A program made the translations under genes and the position numbers. A stretch of DNA of 64,000 nucleotides. Origin: Aliarcobacter cibarius (GTDB taxonomy: Bacteria; Campylobacterota; Campylobacteria; Campylobacterales; Arcobacteraceae). Shown here one piece after another: positions 10,320-21,547 of the stretch. Position 1 is the first letter of the stretch; the number at the start of each line of letters is the position of its first letter. The notes below the pieces were generated by a model that was given only the letters and a program-made list of their open reading frames with translations, searched no databases and was not told the DNA's origin. The DNA lies in the NCBI RefSeq assembly GCF_013372265.1, contig NZ_CP054051.1, positions 1,128,587-1,192,586 of the forward strand, written 5' to 3'.

Positions 10320-11383
10320 GGCTTAATTAAAAAAAATGGGGTCCGAATTATTCTTTTTTCTTATAGCTAACTAAGTAATCATCAACAATCTTTAACTTCA
10401 AACTTTTACTCAAACCTCTATGTATTTTTATTAATATTTTCAATGGAGAAAATACTCCACCCTCAATTAAATTTGTTGTATTTGAAAGATTTAATTTCTT
10501 ATAATTTTTATAGGTAAAAAGATATGGTAAATTATTTCTAATACTACGATAAGCAGCTACAAGTTTTTTATGAGTATATGAACTTTTTTGACTATCAGGA
10601 TGAATAGTAATTTCATCTAAAAAAGATTTATATTTTATATACCAAATATCCAATGCTTTTGTAAATCTATTCTCATCACTATATTTTAATCTAGTCATAA
10701 TTTTCTTTAACTCTTGGCTAGCTTCTAGTTTTGGATGTAATGTTATATATCTTTGAATAATACGTTTCTGATGGAAATGACACATTTGTACTGGATAATC
10801 TTTAAATACGCTGTTAACACCTCTCTTACCATATATTGTTACAGATAAAATTGTATATCCTAGATTCAATAATTCAACAAGTAAGTATTTATAATCATCT
10901 ACTCTTTCTGTTTGTATATGTTTCCAAATTAATATCTCATGAGTGATACTATCCATAAAAACTAAAGTACCCAACTTATCTTTTCTCTTACCATAGAAAG
11001 TTGCATCACATATTAAATTTACTGCTCTTGGATTATGTACCTTTGCAATAGGAAGATATTCTTTAATTTTATAATGAACCCATTGGATAGATTTATTGTA
11101 TTTAGTAGCTAAATCTTGTAAAGTTTGTCTATGATAAACATACTCTTTGAAAAGAGAATTTTCTAGTTTTTCAGGTCTTCTTTTTGATTGAAATTTTTTA
11201 CCACAATTATTACATTGATAACGTTGAATTTCATTTCTTTTACCAATCTTTTTTGTGTTTTTTGATAAGCATTTTGGACATATTTTACTATTTTTTTACA
11301 GACATCTGTAGATAATCCTTTTTAAACAACCATAGTATCGAAGCTAGCTTAACTTTTCAGACCCCATTTTTTTTAATTAAGCC
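10320..11383 (-). mobile_element. Nested IS256-like element (variant zinc-binding type)
   Basis: This element of about 1.06 kb is bounded by near-perfect 24-27 bp inverted repeats: GGCTTAATTAAAAAAAATGG at 10320 and the complementary sequence ending at 11383, continuing GGTC(C/T)GAA. It encodes one transposase on the minus strand. Outside the repeats the flanks differ (left ...TAATTTTG, right CTCTTTTT...), so the 8-9 bp duplication expected for this family is absent. Confidence 0.82.
10348..11305 (-). pseudogene. IS256-like transposase with zinc ribbon, frameshifted
   Basis: Reading from the ATG at 11305 (behind AAAAGGATT) gives MSVKK and then a stop. Dropping one base from the seven-base A run (11291-11297 on the plus strand) restores a frame of 318 residues. 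That frame holds a zinc ribbon (KICPKC...CNNCGKKF), a first catalytic Asp (CDATFYGK), the FKDYPVQMCHFHQK segment and the C-terminal NLIEGGVFSPLK with its Glu. As I recall this family, a CDG motif should carry the second Asp; here the equivalent reads IYGKRG, so that Asp appears replaced by Tyr. A frameshift plus a lost acidic residue suggest a dead copy. Confidence 0.78.
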
Positions 11384-11888
11384 TCTTTTTAGGTATTCAA
11401 TAACTTTTAATTTACTACCAGGGTTTATAAGTCTTGTGATTACTAAATGTTTTAATATTTCATCTTTTGTTATTTTACTAAATCCAATATAATCAAATAT
11501 TTTCCCAATAAATAGTTCTGGTCCAATACATAAAACACTATTTGTTGAAAGATTTTTTACAAATGTATCAAAAATATTCTCACTATTCTCGCTTGGAAAA
11601 AGATCTAATATTGGTTGATTTGTTAGTTCCGGAATTAATTTTAAAGCTTCCTCATAGAATAATTCAATCTCATTTTTATCTTTTGAAGAACCTACTGTTT
11701 TAATAAGTATATTTCTACGATTAACTTTTTCTAAGATTTGAATACTAACACTGCCGCTTGAATTTCTTTTTTTACGTATAAACATATAAAATTATATCGT
11801 GGGTCACCCAACTTTAAAATTAGAAACCCATATATATGAGCTTTTAAGAGTGTTCTTTTCATGATTTTAAAAAAGTGATGAAGTCAGG

Positions 11889-12127
11889 AGAATCTCATGT
11901 ACATGATGTAACAATTACAAATGAAGCTCCAAACTATCACGTATAAGAAAAACTAGAAAACGGAAATTAAATCCGTTTTCTTACTAAAGATTAAAAACTC
12001 TCCCATTCATCATCATTTTGACTACTACCTTTAATTGAAGAATTTTCTTTTGTTGAGATTTTATTTGAATTAGTTTTTGTAGTTTTTAAACTATTATCAA
12101 ATTTTTTTGAATTTTGCTCTATAGTTT
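11889..12127. repeat. 239-bp target-site duplication, right copy
   Basis: This is the second copy of 9895-10133. It holds a 58-base remnant of the guaB 3' end (11889-11946), the terminator copy (11955-11981) and the true 3' end of the chemoreceptor gene (from 11991). Because each convergent gene retains one complete end, the insertion is harmless to both. Confidence 0.93.
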
Positions 12128-13997
12128 TTGCAACAATATCATTTTTACCATGGAATTCTTTTTTATTAGCATCTTCAACTATTAATTTTGCAATTTTATC
12201 TGAAGTTATTGCTATATCATTTGTTTGTGTTGATATTGCAGCATTTTGTTGTGTTTGTTGATCTAACTGATTTACTGCATCATTTATTTGTTCGATTCCA
12301 GATAATTGTTCTTTACTTGACATTTCCACATCCGAAATTAAATTTATCGTTGAGTTTATTGAATCATTTAGACTTTTATATCCTTGAATCATCTCATTTG
12401 CAATATCTTTACCTTCATTTGCTTTTTTTGTAGCTTCTTCAACTATAGATTTAATCTCTTTTGCCGCTTCTGCACTTCTACTTGCTAGATTTCGCACTTC
12501 TTGAGCAACAACAGCAAATCCTTTTCCAGCTTCTCCAGCAGTTGCAGCTTCAACAGCAGCATTTAAAGATAAAATATTTGTTTGAAATGCTATTTGATCA
12601 ATAACTGAAATAGCTTCATTTACAAGATTTACTTTATTATTTATTTCATCCATTGCTAAAGTTGTTTTATTAGCAAGTTTCTCTCCATCTGCTGATGCTT
12701 TTGTAATTTCACCTGAATATTTAGCCATTTTTGCAATATTTTCTGTATTGTTTCTAATATTGCTTGTTATCTCTTCAAGTGCTGCTGCTGTCTCCTCTAA
12801 AGAAGCTGCTGCTTCATTTGAACTTAAATTTAGTTTATCAACATTTGCAAGAAGTACGCTAGAACTTTGTTCTAATGTTAATCCATTTGATTTATTTTGT
12901 ACTAGCATACTAGTTATTGAATCACCAAGTGTATTAACCCCATTTGCAAGCTTTAATAAATGTTCTTTTAAACCTTTTTGATCTATTTTATTTAGATAGT
13001 TATAATTTGAATATTGTTCTAAAACTTTTAAAATATTATCTATATTCGTTTCTAAAACACTTCCCATATTGTTTATAACTCTTTTTAATTCTACTAAAGC
13101 AGGATTTTCAACATCTAAATTTAATCTTTGACATAAATCTCCTTGCTCAAATTCTCCTAAAACAGCAATAGTTTCATTTATTAATTTTCTATCTTCTTCA
13201 ATACCTTTTTGAGTTCTTAAAATATTTTCATTTACAACTTTTGCCATTTCTCCAAATTCATCTTTTGAAGAGTCTTCTAAAAGTTTTGAGTCATTTGATT
13301 CTCTATTTAAATAAGCAAAGAATCCTAATAGACCATTCTTGAAATTTGTTATTTTGTTTGTCATATCTGAAATTATTAAAAAAGATATAAATATCAATAA
13401 TATGAAAGCTACTATAACAGTAATAATAGTTTGAATTATAGTACTATCATAATCTTTAGTTGCTTGATTATTTATTTCTGCGGCAGCTTTTAATTGATGA
13501 TCCATTAATTGTGCAATATTATTAGAAACAGGTTCTATTGTTTCATATAAACTGTTTATAATTATTGAAGTGATTTTTTCTGAATCTTTATTTGTACATG
13601 CCTGTTGTATAGCATCTGTAGTATTGTTTGCTGTAGAAAGAATATTTTTTATATTTTCTACTATTATTTTTTCTTTTTCATCCAGATTTGTGGCTAAATA
13701 TTCATTCCAATTTTTATTAATAATGTCTTTAGCTTCAGAAATATTTGTAACACATTTCTCAAAAGAGATTTTATTATTTCTCAATTTTACAGCTGTATCG
13801 ACAACATTAACAGCATATGCTTCAGAAATATTTTTTAATTCTACTAAAGGTAGTACTCTATCATTGTAAACTCTTTTTAAACCTTCATTTGTTTCTTCTA
13901 ACTTAGATATGCTAGTAATACCTAAGAATAGTACTATAACTAGTGAAACAAAAGATAAAACAATTAGTTTTGCTCTAATTTTTAAGTTTTTAATCAT
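11991..13997 (-). CDS. Methyl-accepting chemotaxis protein (EWESF tail), paralogue 1
   Basis: This transmembrane chemoreceptor signals to CheA/CheW. The 668-residue protein has TM1 at about residues 9-28, a periplasmic four-helix-bundle-like sensor, and TM2 at about 190-212 ([17 protein letters not shown]). HAMP-like linker helices follow, then the signalling domain with the conserved tip ([20 protein letters not shown]). The C-terminal pentapeptide EWESF resembles the NWETF tail that tethers CheR/CheB in enteric receptors. The start has a GAGGAG ribosome binding site. It is a close paralogue of the receptor at 16205-18163. Its 3' end lies in the duplicated target of the IS1634-type element. 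Confidence 0.93.
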   Translation of the reverse strand: MIKNLKIRAKLIVLSFVSLVIVLFLGITSISKLEETNEGLKRVYNDRVLPLVELKNISEAYAVNVVDTAVKLRNNKISFEKCVTNISEAKDIINKNWNEYLATNLDEKEKIIVENIKNILSTANNTTDAIQQACTNKDSEKITSIIINSLYETIEPVSNNIAQLMDHQLKAAAEINNQATKDYDSTIIQTIITVIVAFILLIFISFLIISDMTNKITNFKNGLLGFFAYLNRESNDSKLLEDSSKDEFGEMAKVVNENILRTQKGIEEDRKLINETIAVLGEFEQGDLCQRLNLDVENPALVELKRVINNMGSVLETNIDNILKVLEQYSNYNYLNKIDQKGLKEHLLKLANGVNTLGDSITSMLVQNKSNGLTLEQSSSVLLANVDKLNLSSNEAAASLEETAAALEEITSNIRNNTENIAKMAKYSGEITKASADGEKLANKTTLAMDEINNKVNLVNEAISVIDQIAFQTNILSLNAAVEAATAGEAGKGFAVVAQEVRNLASRSAEAAKEIKSIVEEATKKANEGKDIANEMIQGYKSLNDSINSTINLISDVEMSSKEQLSGIEQINDAVNQLDQQTQQNAAISTQTNDIAITSDKIAKLIVEDANKKEFHGKNDIVAKTIEQNSKKFDNSLKTTKTNSNKISTKENSSIKGSSQNDDEWESF

Positions 13998-14019
13998 CTT
14001 TACTCCTCGTAAATGAAAC

Positions 14020-14040
14020 AGATTTTAAAATTTAAAATCT
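14020..14040. promoter_or_regulatory. Perfect palindrome in the chemoreceptor leader
   Basis: AGATTTTAAA and TTTAAAATCT are 10-base perfect arms around one central A. They lie 23 bases before the chemoreceptor start, between the presumed promoter and the ribosome binding site. It could be an operator or a weak leader hairpin; function unknown. Confidence 0.4.
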
Positions 14041-14129
14041 TATTTTTGATGGTTGTAAATTATATTACTCCTATTGATTCTATTTTTCAGCAGAATAATA
14101 TATTATTTATACTTAAAAAAATTACTTAT

Positions 14130-16094
<1,965 letters not shown>

Positions 16095-16204
16095 TCATTT
16101 TTGCAGATTATACTTAAAAGTGACATAAATATTAGAAATTTTAATCTAATTTTATTTTAGTAACTGCTAGAATCCGACATTTTAATAAAAAAGGATACAA
16201 ATAA

Positions 16205-18163
16205 ATGTTAAATAATTTTAACACAAGAACAAAATTATTTCTTTTTCCAATGTTATTTATAATAATAATAGTAATTTCAGGTTCAATTTATAACTATTTT
16301 ACAGGATATGCAAATGATAGACAAAAAATAGTTTCTCATACAAGAGATTTTGTTGAACATCTTTTGGAAGGAAGAATAGCTGTTTATCAATTTTTTAGAA
16401 ATGCAAATGAAGAAACAAAACAAAATGTTATTTCTAAATTTCAAGACTTAGAAACAGAGGTGAGAAATTTAAAACCTACATTAATTAGTGAGAAAAACAT
16501 ACAACTTACAGATGAAATTTTAAAAATTTCAAAAGAGTATCTTGACAATTTTCATGATGTTTCTAAGGCAAAAATTGATGAAACAAAAAATGGTGAAACT
16601 GAGTTAGAACTTACAAAACAAAAAGTTTCAGATATGTCTAAAATAGGATTAAAACTTGAAGATAAAATTTTAGAAATAAATCAAAGTGCAATTACTTTAA
16701 GAGATGAAGCAAATGACTCTTTGAGTAGAAATTTAATAATTTTAGTAGTAGTTTCTATACTTATATTTGTAATAGTTTCATATTTAATTTCAAATAATAT
16801 TACAAATTCTCTTGAGAGATTTAAAGAAGGATTTTTATCATTTTTTGCATATTTAAATAGAGAACAAAATAGTGTAAAAACTCTTGATGAGAGTGCAAAA
16901 GATGAATTTGGACAAATGTCAAAAATAGTAAATGAAAATATTCTAAGAACTCAAAAAGGAATAGAAGAAGATAGAGCAATTATTGATGAAACAATTACTG
17001 TTTTAGGAGAGTTCGAACAAGGTGCAATGCAAAAAAGAATAACTTTAAATGTTTCAAATCCTTCTTTAATGCAATTAAAATCTGTTTTAAATAATATGGG
17101 TGATATTCTAGAATCAAACATAAATAATATTTTAAAAGTTCTTGAAGAATATGCAAATTATGATTATAGAAATAGTGTAAATGCTAATGGGTTAAGAGAA
17201 CATCTTTTAAGACTTGCTAATGGAGTGAATCAATTAGGAGAGTCTGTAACTAATATGTTAATAGAGAATAAATCAAATGGTATGACTCTTGATAATAGTT
17301 CTAAAATACTTTTAGCAAATGTTGATAAATTAAATTTAAGTTCAAATGAAGCAGCAGCTTCTTTAGAAGAGACAGCAGCAGCACTTGAAGAGATAACAAG
17401 CAATATTAGAAATAATACTGAGAGTATTTCACAAATGTCTAGATTATCTGAAGGTGTTACAAAATCAGTAAATCATGGTGAAGAGTTAGCAAATCAAACA
17501 ACAGTTGCAATGGATGAGATAAATATTCAAGTTAATTTAGTAAATGAAGCTATTTCAGTGATTGACCAAATTGCTTTCCAAACAAATATTTTATCTTTAA
17601 ATGCCGCTGTTGAAGCTGCAACTGCTGGAGAAGCTGGAAAAGGATTTGCAGTTGTTGCACAAGAGGTAAGAAATCTTGCAAGTAGAAGTGCAGAAGCTGC
17701 AAAAGAGATTAAAAATATAGTTGAACAAGCTACAATCAAAGCAAATGAAGGTAAAAATATTGCTTCAACAATGATAGATGGCTATAAAGAATTAAATCAA
17801 AATATTTCTCAAACAATCAATCTAATATCAGATATTCAAAATGCTTCAAAAGAACAACTTTTAGGAATAGAGCAAATTAATGATGCAGTAAATCAGTTAG
17901 ATCAACAAACACAACAAAATGCAATGGTTGCTACACAATCACACGATATTGCGTTAAGTACAGATAATATTGCAAAATTAATCGTTGAAGATGCGAATAA
18001 AAAAGAGTTTAATGGTAAGAATGATGTTAAACCAAAAATTGAATCAAATCAAAAAGAAAAGACTCACTTAAGAAATGAAATAAGTCAACAACCAGTTTCT
18101 CAAAATAAAAAAACTACACAGATAAAAGATAGTTCAAAAGATGATGAATGGGAGAGCTTTTAA
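16205..18163 (+). CDS. Methyl-accepting chemotaxis protein (EWESF tail), paralogue 2
   Basis: This 652-residue chemoreceptor has TM1 at about residues 13-32 and a periplasmic helical sensor that differs from paralogue 1. TM2 lies near residue 185 ([19 protein letters not shown]). The cytoplasmic part, from the [12 protein letters not shown] linker onward, is very similar to paralogue 1, and the two share identical stretches such as [18 protein letters not shown]. It too ends DDEWESF. It starts behind AAAAAGGATAC; an extended -10-like TGCTAGAAT lies about 30 bases upstream. The gene converges on the glutathionylspermidine-synthase-like gene. Confidence 0.93.
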   Translation: MLNNFNTRTKLFLFPMLFIIIIVISGSIYNYFTGYANDRQKIVSHTRDFVEHLLEGRIAVYQFFRNANEETKQNVISKFQDLETEVRNLKPTLISEKNIQLTDEILKISKEYLDNFHDVSKAKIDETKNGETELELTKQKVSDMSKIGLKLEDKILEINQSAITLRDEANDSLSRNLIILVVVSILIFVIVSYLISNNITNSLERFKEGFLSFFAYLNREQNSVKTLDESAKDEFGQMSKIVNENILRTQKGIEEDRAIIDETITVLGEFEQGAMQKRITLNVSNPSLMQLKSVLNNMGDILESNINNILKVLEEYANYDYRNSVNANGLREHLLRLANGVNQLGESVTNMLIENKSNGMTLDNSSKILLANVDKLNLSSNEAAASLEETAAALEEITSNIRNNTESISQMSRLSEGVTKSVNHGEELANQTTVAMDEINIQVNLVNEAISVIDQIAFQTNILSLNAAVEAATAGEAGKGFAVVAQEVRNLASRSAEAAKEIKNIVEQATIKANEGKNIASTMIDGYKELNQNISQTINLISDIQNASKEQLLGIEQINDAVNQLDQQTQQNAMVATQSHDIALSTDNIAKLIVEDANKKEFNGKNDVKPKIESNQKEKTHLRNEISQQPVSQNKKTTQIKDSSKDDEWESF

Positions 18164-18191
18164 TAAGAAAACGGAAAATCCGTTTCTTATT
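18162..18191. terminator. Bidirectional terminator behind chemoreceptor 2
   Basis: The upper stem ACGGA/TCCGT around an AAA loop is extended by AATAAGAAA/TTCTTATT with one bulged A. It separates two convergent genes and overlaps both stop codons. Its core resembles the AAAACGGA terminator behind guaB. Confidence 0.8.
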
Positions 18192-19368
18192 ATTTAATAA
18201 TATGTCCTACAAATTTTGACATGTTGTTTAAAATTTTTCCGCCTCTTCTAAATCCTAAAGCACAAGCTTCATAAGCATAGAAAACTCCAGCTTGATAGAA
18301 ATTTCCATTTTCATCTTTTGGAAACTCTACATACTCTTGATAAATAGCCTTGTGACCTTCATACTCACCAGAAGTTTGAGTATCAATCGAACCATCAGCA
18401 TTTACAATTTTTGTATTAGCACCTTCTCTACCAAAAGCTCTTTTTTCAACATATTTTTTACCAACTAAAGGCTCAAATGAAGTTTCAAGAAGTAGGGGAT
18501 GATTTGGATATAAATCCCATAAAATTTTCATGAATGCTTTTGATTGAAAAATTAAAGTGTAAGCAGGATTAAAAATAATTGCTTTTTTATTTCTTATAAT
18601 TTCAGTTAGAATAAGAGCTAATTCACTCTCTTCAATTCCAATATTTTCCCAAGGAATAAGTTTGAACCAAAATTCAAATAGTTCATCATCTTTAAAGATT
18701 CCTTCATCACTGAATTGTACATTTTCAATAAATTCAAAATCTGTATTAAAACCTGCTTCACTAGCGATATGCTGTAAAAGTTTTGTAGTATTAATATCTT
18801 CACTAGAACTAGAGATTGATGAAAATAAAATTTTCCAACCTAAATTAGAATAGTACTCTTCAAATTTTTCAATATCACTATCTAAAGTTATAATTCTTTT
18901 GAAATTATCTTTTAGTGCATCATAAAGATTATTGAATTGACTCATTTCATCTAGGTTATTTTTTTTCAACATAGCCCATTGTATTATTGCCGTTTCAAAA
19001 AGTGAAGTTGGCGTATCAGCATTAAATTCAATTAATTTTATAGGTTTTCCATCTATTCCACCTGCTAAATCAAATCTTGAATATAAGTGCCAATGAACAT
19101 CATTTTCCCAAGATTCTTTGATTACTTCAATAAGATTAAAAGGAATATTTAGCTCATGAAATAAATCATTATCAATTACATATTGCCCAGCCTCAGCAAA
19201 CATATCGTAAAGTTCATTAACAGCCTCATAGTAAGCATTTGCTTCATCTTCATTTATAACTACTAATTCATTACTAATATAAGAGCTATTATCGCTATCT
19301 GTGTGCCAAACAAATCCTATTGATTCTAAATATTCATCTGCAAGTGGAGCTACTTTTTCTAATCTCAT
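18190..19368 (-). CDS. Glutathionylspermidine synthase family protein (ATP-grasp)
   Basis: Proteins of this family (the synthetase half of Gss, and YgiC/YjfC) are ATP-grasp ligases that join a carboxyl group to an amine such as spermidine. The ~392-residue protein shows family-like segments HLYSRFDLAGG, IEFNADTPTSLFETA (near residue 135) and a C-terminal KRAFGREGANTKI loop. There is no amidase domain. I chose the ATG at 19368 because AGGAGG lies six bases ahead of it; the TTG six bases earlier has no room for a ribosome binding site. It is the last gene of the operon that begins with sugE. The true substrate is unknown. Confidence 0.85.
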   Translation of the reverse strand: MRLEKVAPLADEYLESIGFVWHTDSDNSSYISNELVVINEDEANAYYEAVNELYDMFAEAGQYVIDNDLFHELNIPFNLIEVIKESWENDVHWHLYSRFDLAGGIDGKPIKLIEFNADTPTSLFETAIIQWAMLKKNNLDEMSQFNNLYDALKDNFKRIITLDSDIEKFEEYYSNLGWKILFSSISSSSEDINTTKLLQHIASEAGFNTDFEFIENVQFSDEGIFKDDELFEFWFKLIPWENIGIEESELALILTEIIRNKKAIIFNPAYTLIFQSKAFMKILWDLYPNHPLLLETSFEPLVGKKYVEKRAFGREGANTKIVNADGSIDTQTSGEYEGHKAIYQEYVEFPKDENGNFYQAGVFYAYEACALGFRRGGKILNNMSKFVGHIIK

Positions 19369-19370
19369 AA

Positions 19371-20039
19371 TCAACCTCCTGTGCTAGTTGTTGGTGAAGA
19401 GAAAGATGAAGATTTTGAAGTAGAGCTTGTAGTAGATGAGCTCGTATTGTTACCTCCAAAGAATCCACTTTTCTTTTGAGTTGATGTATTTGAAGCAGTT
19501 CCTGCTTGATTTCCAAAAGAGCTTTGAGATTTACTAAATGTTTGTGGGGATTTATACTGAGCTGCTTTTTGGTTTTGGAAATTTTGATTATTAAATAGTT
19601 TATTTCCAAGCCATGAACCTATCATAGCTCCAGCAATCGAAGATAATAAAACTCCACCAAGTCCCATAGCTCCATCACTTAATTGAGGATTTGTAAGAGG
19701 AGAAGTTCCTGCATCAATTTTTGCTTCTTCTTCTTTTACTAGTTTATCAATTTCCTCTTGAGATAAAATCTTTTCAGTTCCATCAGGACTTCTTAAAACA
19801 ATAGTAGTTTTAGAAGCAGGAAATTCATCTGCAATTTTATAACTACCATCAGCTGCTTGTTCAATCACAACAAATGCACCTTCTTGTTTTGTTGCTTCTG
19901 TTATTGTTGTGTTTTTAGCTTGAGTTTGGTTTTGACTTGAACTATCATTACAAGCTGTTAAACCCAAAATTAAAAATGAAGTAAGACCACCAATTTTGGC
20001 AAAATCACTTATTTTTTTAATATGAATATTTTTTTTCAA
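19371..20039 (-). CDS. UPF0323-family lipoprotein
   Basis: This 222-residue envelope protein has a lipoprotein-type signal peptide with lipobox LGLTAC (Cys30). A conserved middle follows, and then a low-complexity tail of Ser/Thr/Gly with FFGG motifs. A glycine-rich hydrophobic patch (GGVLLSSIAGAMIGSWLG) near residue 130 may insert in or lie on a membrane. It starts with TTG behind AAAAGGATTAAG. It matches the Campylobacter Cj0371-type protein, which is likewise next to a glutathionylspermidine-synthase-like gene. The molecular function is unknown. Confidence 0.82.
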   Translation of the reverse strand: MKKNIHIKKISDFAKIGGLTSFLILGLTACNDSSSQNQTQAKNTTITEATKQEGAFVVIEQAADGSYKIADEFPASKTTIVLRSPDGTEKILSQEEIDKLVKEEEAKIDAGTSPLTNPQLSDGAMGLGGVLLSSIAGAMIGSWLGNKLFNNQNFQNQKAAQYKSPQTFSKSQSSFGNQAGTASNTSTQKKSGFFGGNNTSSSTTSSTSKSSSFSSPTTSTGG

Positions 20040-20080
20040 AACTTAATCCTTTTTATATATTTTATAAAAACTCATATATT

Positions 20081-20914
20081 CTACAAAATTTCTTCTATGA
20101 AATATCTTTCATTCTTTTTTTTAATTGAGATTTTTGTGTCAAAAATTTCACTCAAGTTTTCACTTGTTAGGATTTCATCCTTTTTACCACTTTTATAAAT
20201 TGTTTTGTTGTAAATTAAAGCAACATTGTCAATTTCTTCAAAAATTTCTTCAAGATGATGAGTTACTAGGATTATGGAAGTAGTTTTTGATAATTTTTTT
20301 AACATTTTAATAAAATTTATTTGCGATTTTATATCAAGCCCAACTGTTGGTTCATCTAAAATAAAAGCTTTTGGTGTATGAATTAAAGCTCTTGCAATTA
20401 AGCATTTTCTTAATTCTCCTGTACTCATAGCAGATACTTTTTTATCTTTTAAGTTAATAATATCTAGAAAATTCATAACTTCAAAAACTTTTGATATTTG
20501 AGAAGATGTAAAATCTTGGTGTGTGAAAATACCAATAGAACTATAATATCCACTTAAGACAACTTCAAATCCACTCATATATGAGGCATTTTGTAAAAAA
20601 TAGTTGTGTAAATCATTTGTGATTACACCTAAATATTTTTTAAGTTCAAAAATAGAGTATCTTTTTAATCCCATAATCTCTTTTTTAAACTCTTTTGTCG
20701 CTCTTGGATGAATTTCAGAAAGTATTAACTTTAAAAGTGTTGATTTTCCACTTCCATTTGCGCCTAAAATTGCCCAATGAGAGCCTTCTTCAATTTTTAG
20801 ATTAATATCTTTTAAAACAATATTTTCTTTATAATTACTGTCAATATCTCTATCTTTATAACTATCTATATTGTCATAAGCAACATCAATATTTTCAAAG
20901 TCTATTATGTACAT
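20081..20914 (-). CDS. ABC transporter ATP-binding protein (orphan)
   Basis: This 277-residue ATPase has Walker A GANGSGKST (about residues 55-63), the signature STGELRKCLIARAL, Walker B AFILDEPTVGLD and an H-loop (VTHHLEE). No permease or binding-protein gene is adjacent. In that respect it resembles stand-alone ModF-like ATPases, but the substrate is not apparent. It starts 12 bases after the sugE stop, so it is probably in the guanidine-riboswitch transcript. Confidence 0.88.
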   Translation of the reverse strand: MYIIDFENIDVAYDNIDSYKDRDIDSNYKENIVLKDINLKIEEGSHWAILGANGSGKSTLLKLILSEIHPRATKEFKKEIMGLKRYSIFELKKYLGVITNDLHNYFLQNASYMSGFEVVLSGYYSSIGIFTHQDFTSSQISKVFEVMNFLDIINLKDKKVSAMSTGELRKCLIARALIHTPKAFILDEPTVGLDIKSQINFIKMLKKLSKTTSIILVTHHLEEIFEEIDNVALIYNKTIYKSGKKDEILTSENLSEIFDTKISIKKKNERYFIEEIL

Positions 20915-20926
20915 ATTTTTTCTTTC

Positions 20927-21244
20927 CTAATTTGTAGTAAATTTAAGTCCAATGATTCCTATTAATATAAATAAAATACTTACAACTCTAATCAAGCTAG
21001 TAGATTCTCCAAAGAGTATTATTCCTGCAATAACTGTTCCAATTGTTCCAATTCCAACCCAAACAGCATAAGCTGTACCAATAGGTAAAGTTTTTAAAGC
21101 TAAACTTAGAAGATAAAAACTTATAATCATAGTAATAAGAGTGAAAATGCTTGGGATTAGTTTTGTAAATCCATCACTATATTTTAAACCAATTGCCCAA
21201 AATATTTCAAAAATTCCAGCTAGAAATAGTATTCCCCAACTCAT
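20927..21244 (-). CDS. sugE: SMR-family guanidinium exporter (SugE/Gdx type)
   Basis: This small multidrug resistance protein of 105 residues has four membrane helices. It begins MSWGILFLAGIFEIFWAIGL, with the key Glu13 in the first helix, and contains the GTAYAVWVGIGTIG motif of the SugE/Gdx subgroup. That subgroup exports guanidinium in exchange for protons. The ATG at 21244 is chosen because it follows AAAAGGATTTTTTT and matches family length; a longer frame would read through the riboswitch. The riboswitch upstream supports the guanidinium role independently. Confidence 0.93.
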   Translation of the reverse strand: MSWGILFLAGIFEIFWAIGLKYSDGFTKLIPSIFTLITMIISFYLLSLALKTLPIGTAYAVWVGIGTIGTVIAGIILFGESTSLIRVVSILFILIGIIGLKFTTN

Positions 21245-21274
21245 AAAAAAATCCTTTTTTTTGATTTTGATATT

Positions 21275-21315
21275 GAGGCCGTCCTCGGTGAGTAAAGAGG
21301 CTGGGTCGTCCCAGC
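21275..21315 (-). ncRNA. Guanidine-II (mini-ykkC) riboswitch
   Basis: On the minus strand, two short hairpins with ACGR loops lie before sugE. P1 is GCUGGG-ACGA-CCCAGC (21300-21315) and P2 is GAGG-ACGG-CCUC (21275-21286), joined by a 13-base linker. Twin stem-loops with ACGR tetraloops define mini-ykkC, the guanidine-II aptamer. An A-rich stretch and the AAGGA ribosome binding site follow, so control is likely at translation initiation. The gene downstream is exactly the expected regulon member. Confidence 0.93.
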
Positions 21316-21547
21316 TTTTATAATTTATCATAACTAGATTAAACTATAAATAAAATTAAAGTACATAGATATTATTTAATTTCAAATATAATTTTTAGTT
21401 AATTAATTATTAAAATAATTTTCATTGTTTTTAATAAAATATTTCCTAAATAATTTTTTATAAAAAGCCTATTTATGGTGTATAAATTTTATAATAACAT
21501 AAGTTTTAAAGTGTAATAATCCTGAAAGAGTAATAATTATTCTTTAT
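21316..21547. promoter_or_regulatory. Divergent intergenic region: sugE promoter and displaced flp promoter region
   Basis: This AT-rich segment lies between the riboswitch and the IS1380 element. A TATGAT hexamer near 21330 on the minus strand could be the -10 for sugE. The right part (about 21470-21540, with TATAAT-like hexamers) probably held the original promoter of the Tad locus, now cut off from flp by the insertion. No gene was seen in it. Confidence 0.4.

Larger units (their letters stand above)
10152..11785 (-). pseudogene. IS1634-family transposase, disrupted (N- and C-terminal remnants)
   Basis: The N-terminal remnant (11785 down to 11384, 134 codons) begins MFIRKKRNSSGSVSIQILEK, a typical IS1634-family start. 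The C-terminal remnant (10319 down to 10152) encodes about 55 residues ending in NIIDIELG and a stop. Members of this family are about 500-560 residues long, so roughly 300 central residues with most of the DDE catalytic core are gone. The inner IS256-like element occupies the gap. No short direct repeat flanks the inner element, which points to an insertion-associated deletion. Confidence 0.85.
10134..11888 (-). mobile_element. IS1634-type insertion sequence, internally deleted, carrying a nested IS256-like element
   Basis: The ends are 13-bp perfect inverted repeats CCTGACTTCATCA (10134-10146 and 11876-11888). A second palindromic motif TGGGTCACCCA occurs near each end (10148-10158 and 11800-11810). 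The 1755-bp unit comprises about 690 bp of IS1634-type sequence plus a 1064-bp inner element. It is bounded by a perfect 239-bp direct repeat. The transposase middle is missing, so it cannot transpose by itself. Confidence 0.88.

Noticed and set aside
21245-21331. N-terminal extension of the SMR protein
   Set aside because: It would translate the guanidine-II riboswitch; the ATG at 21244 gives the family length and has its own ribosome binding site.
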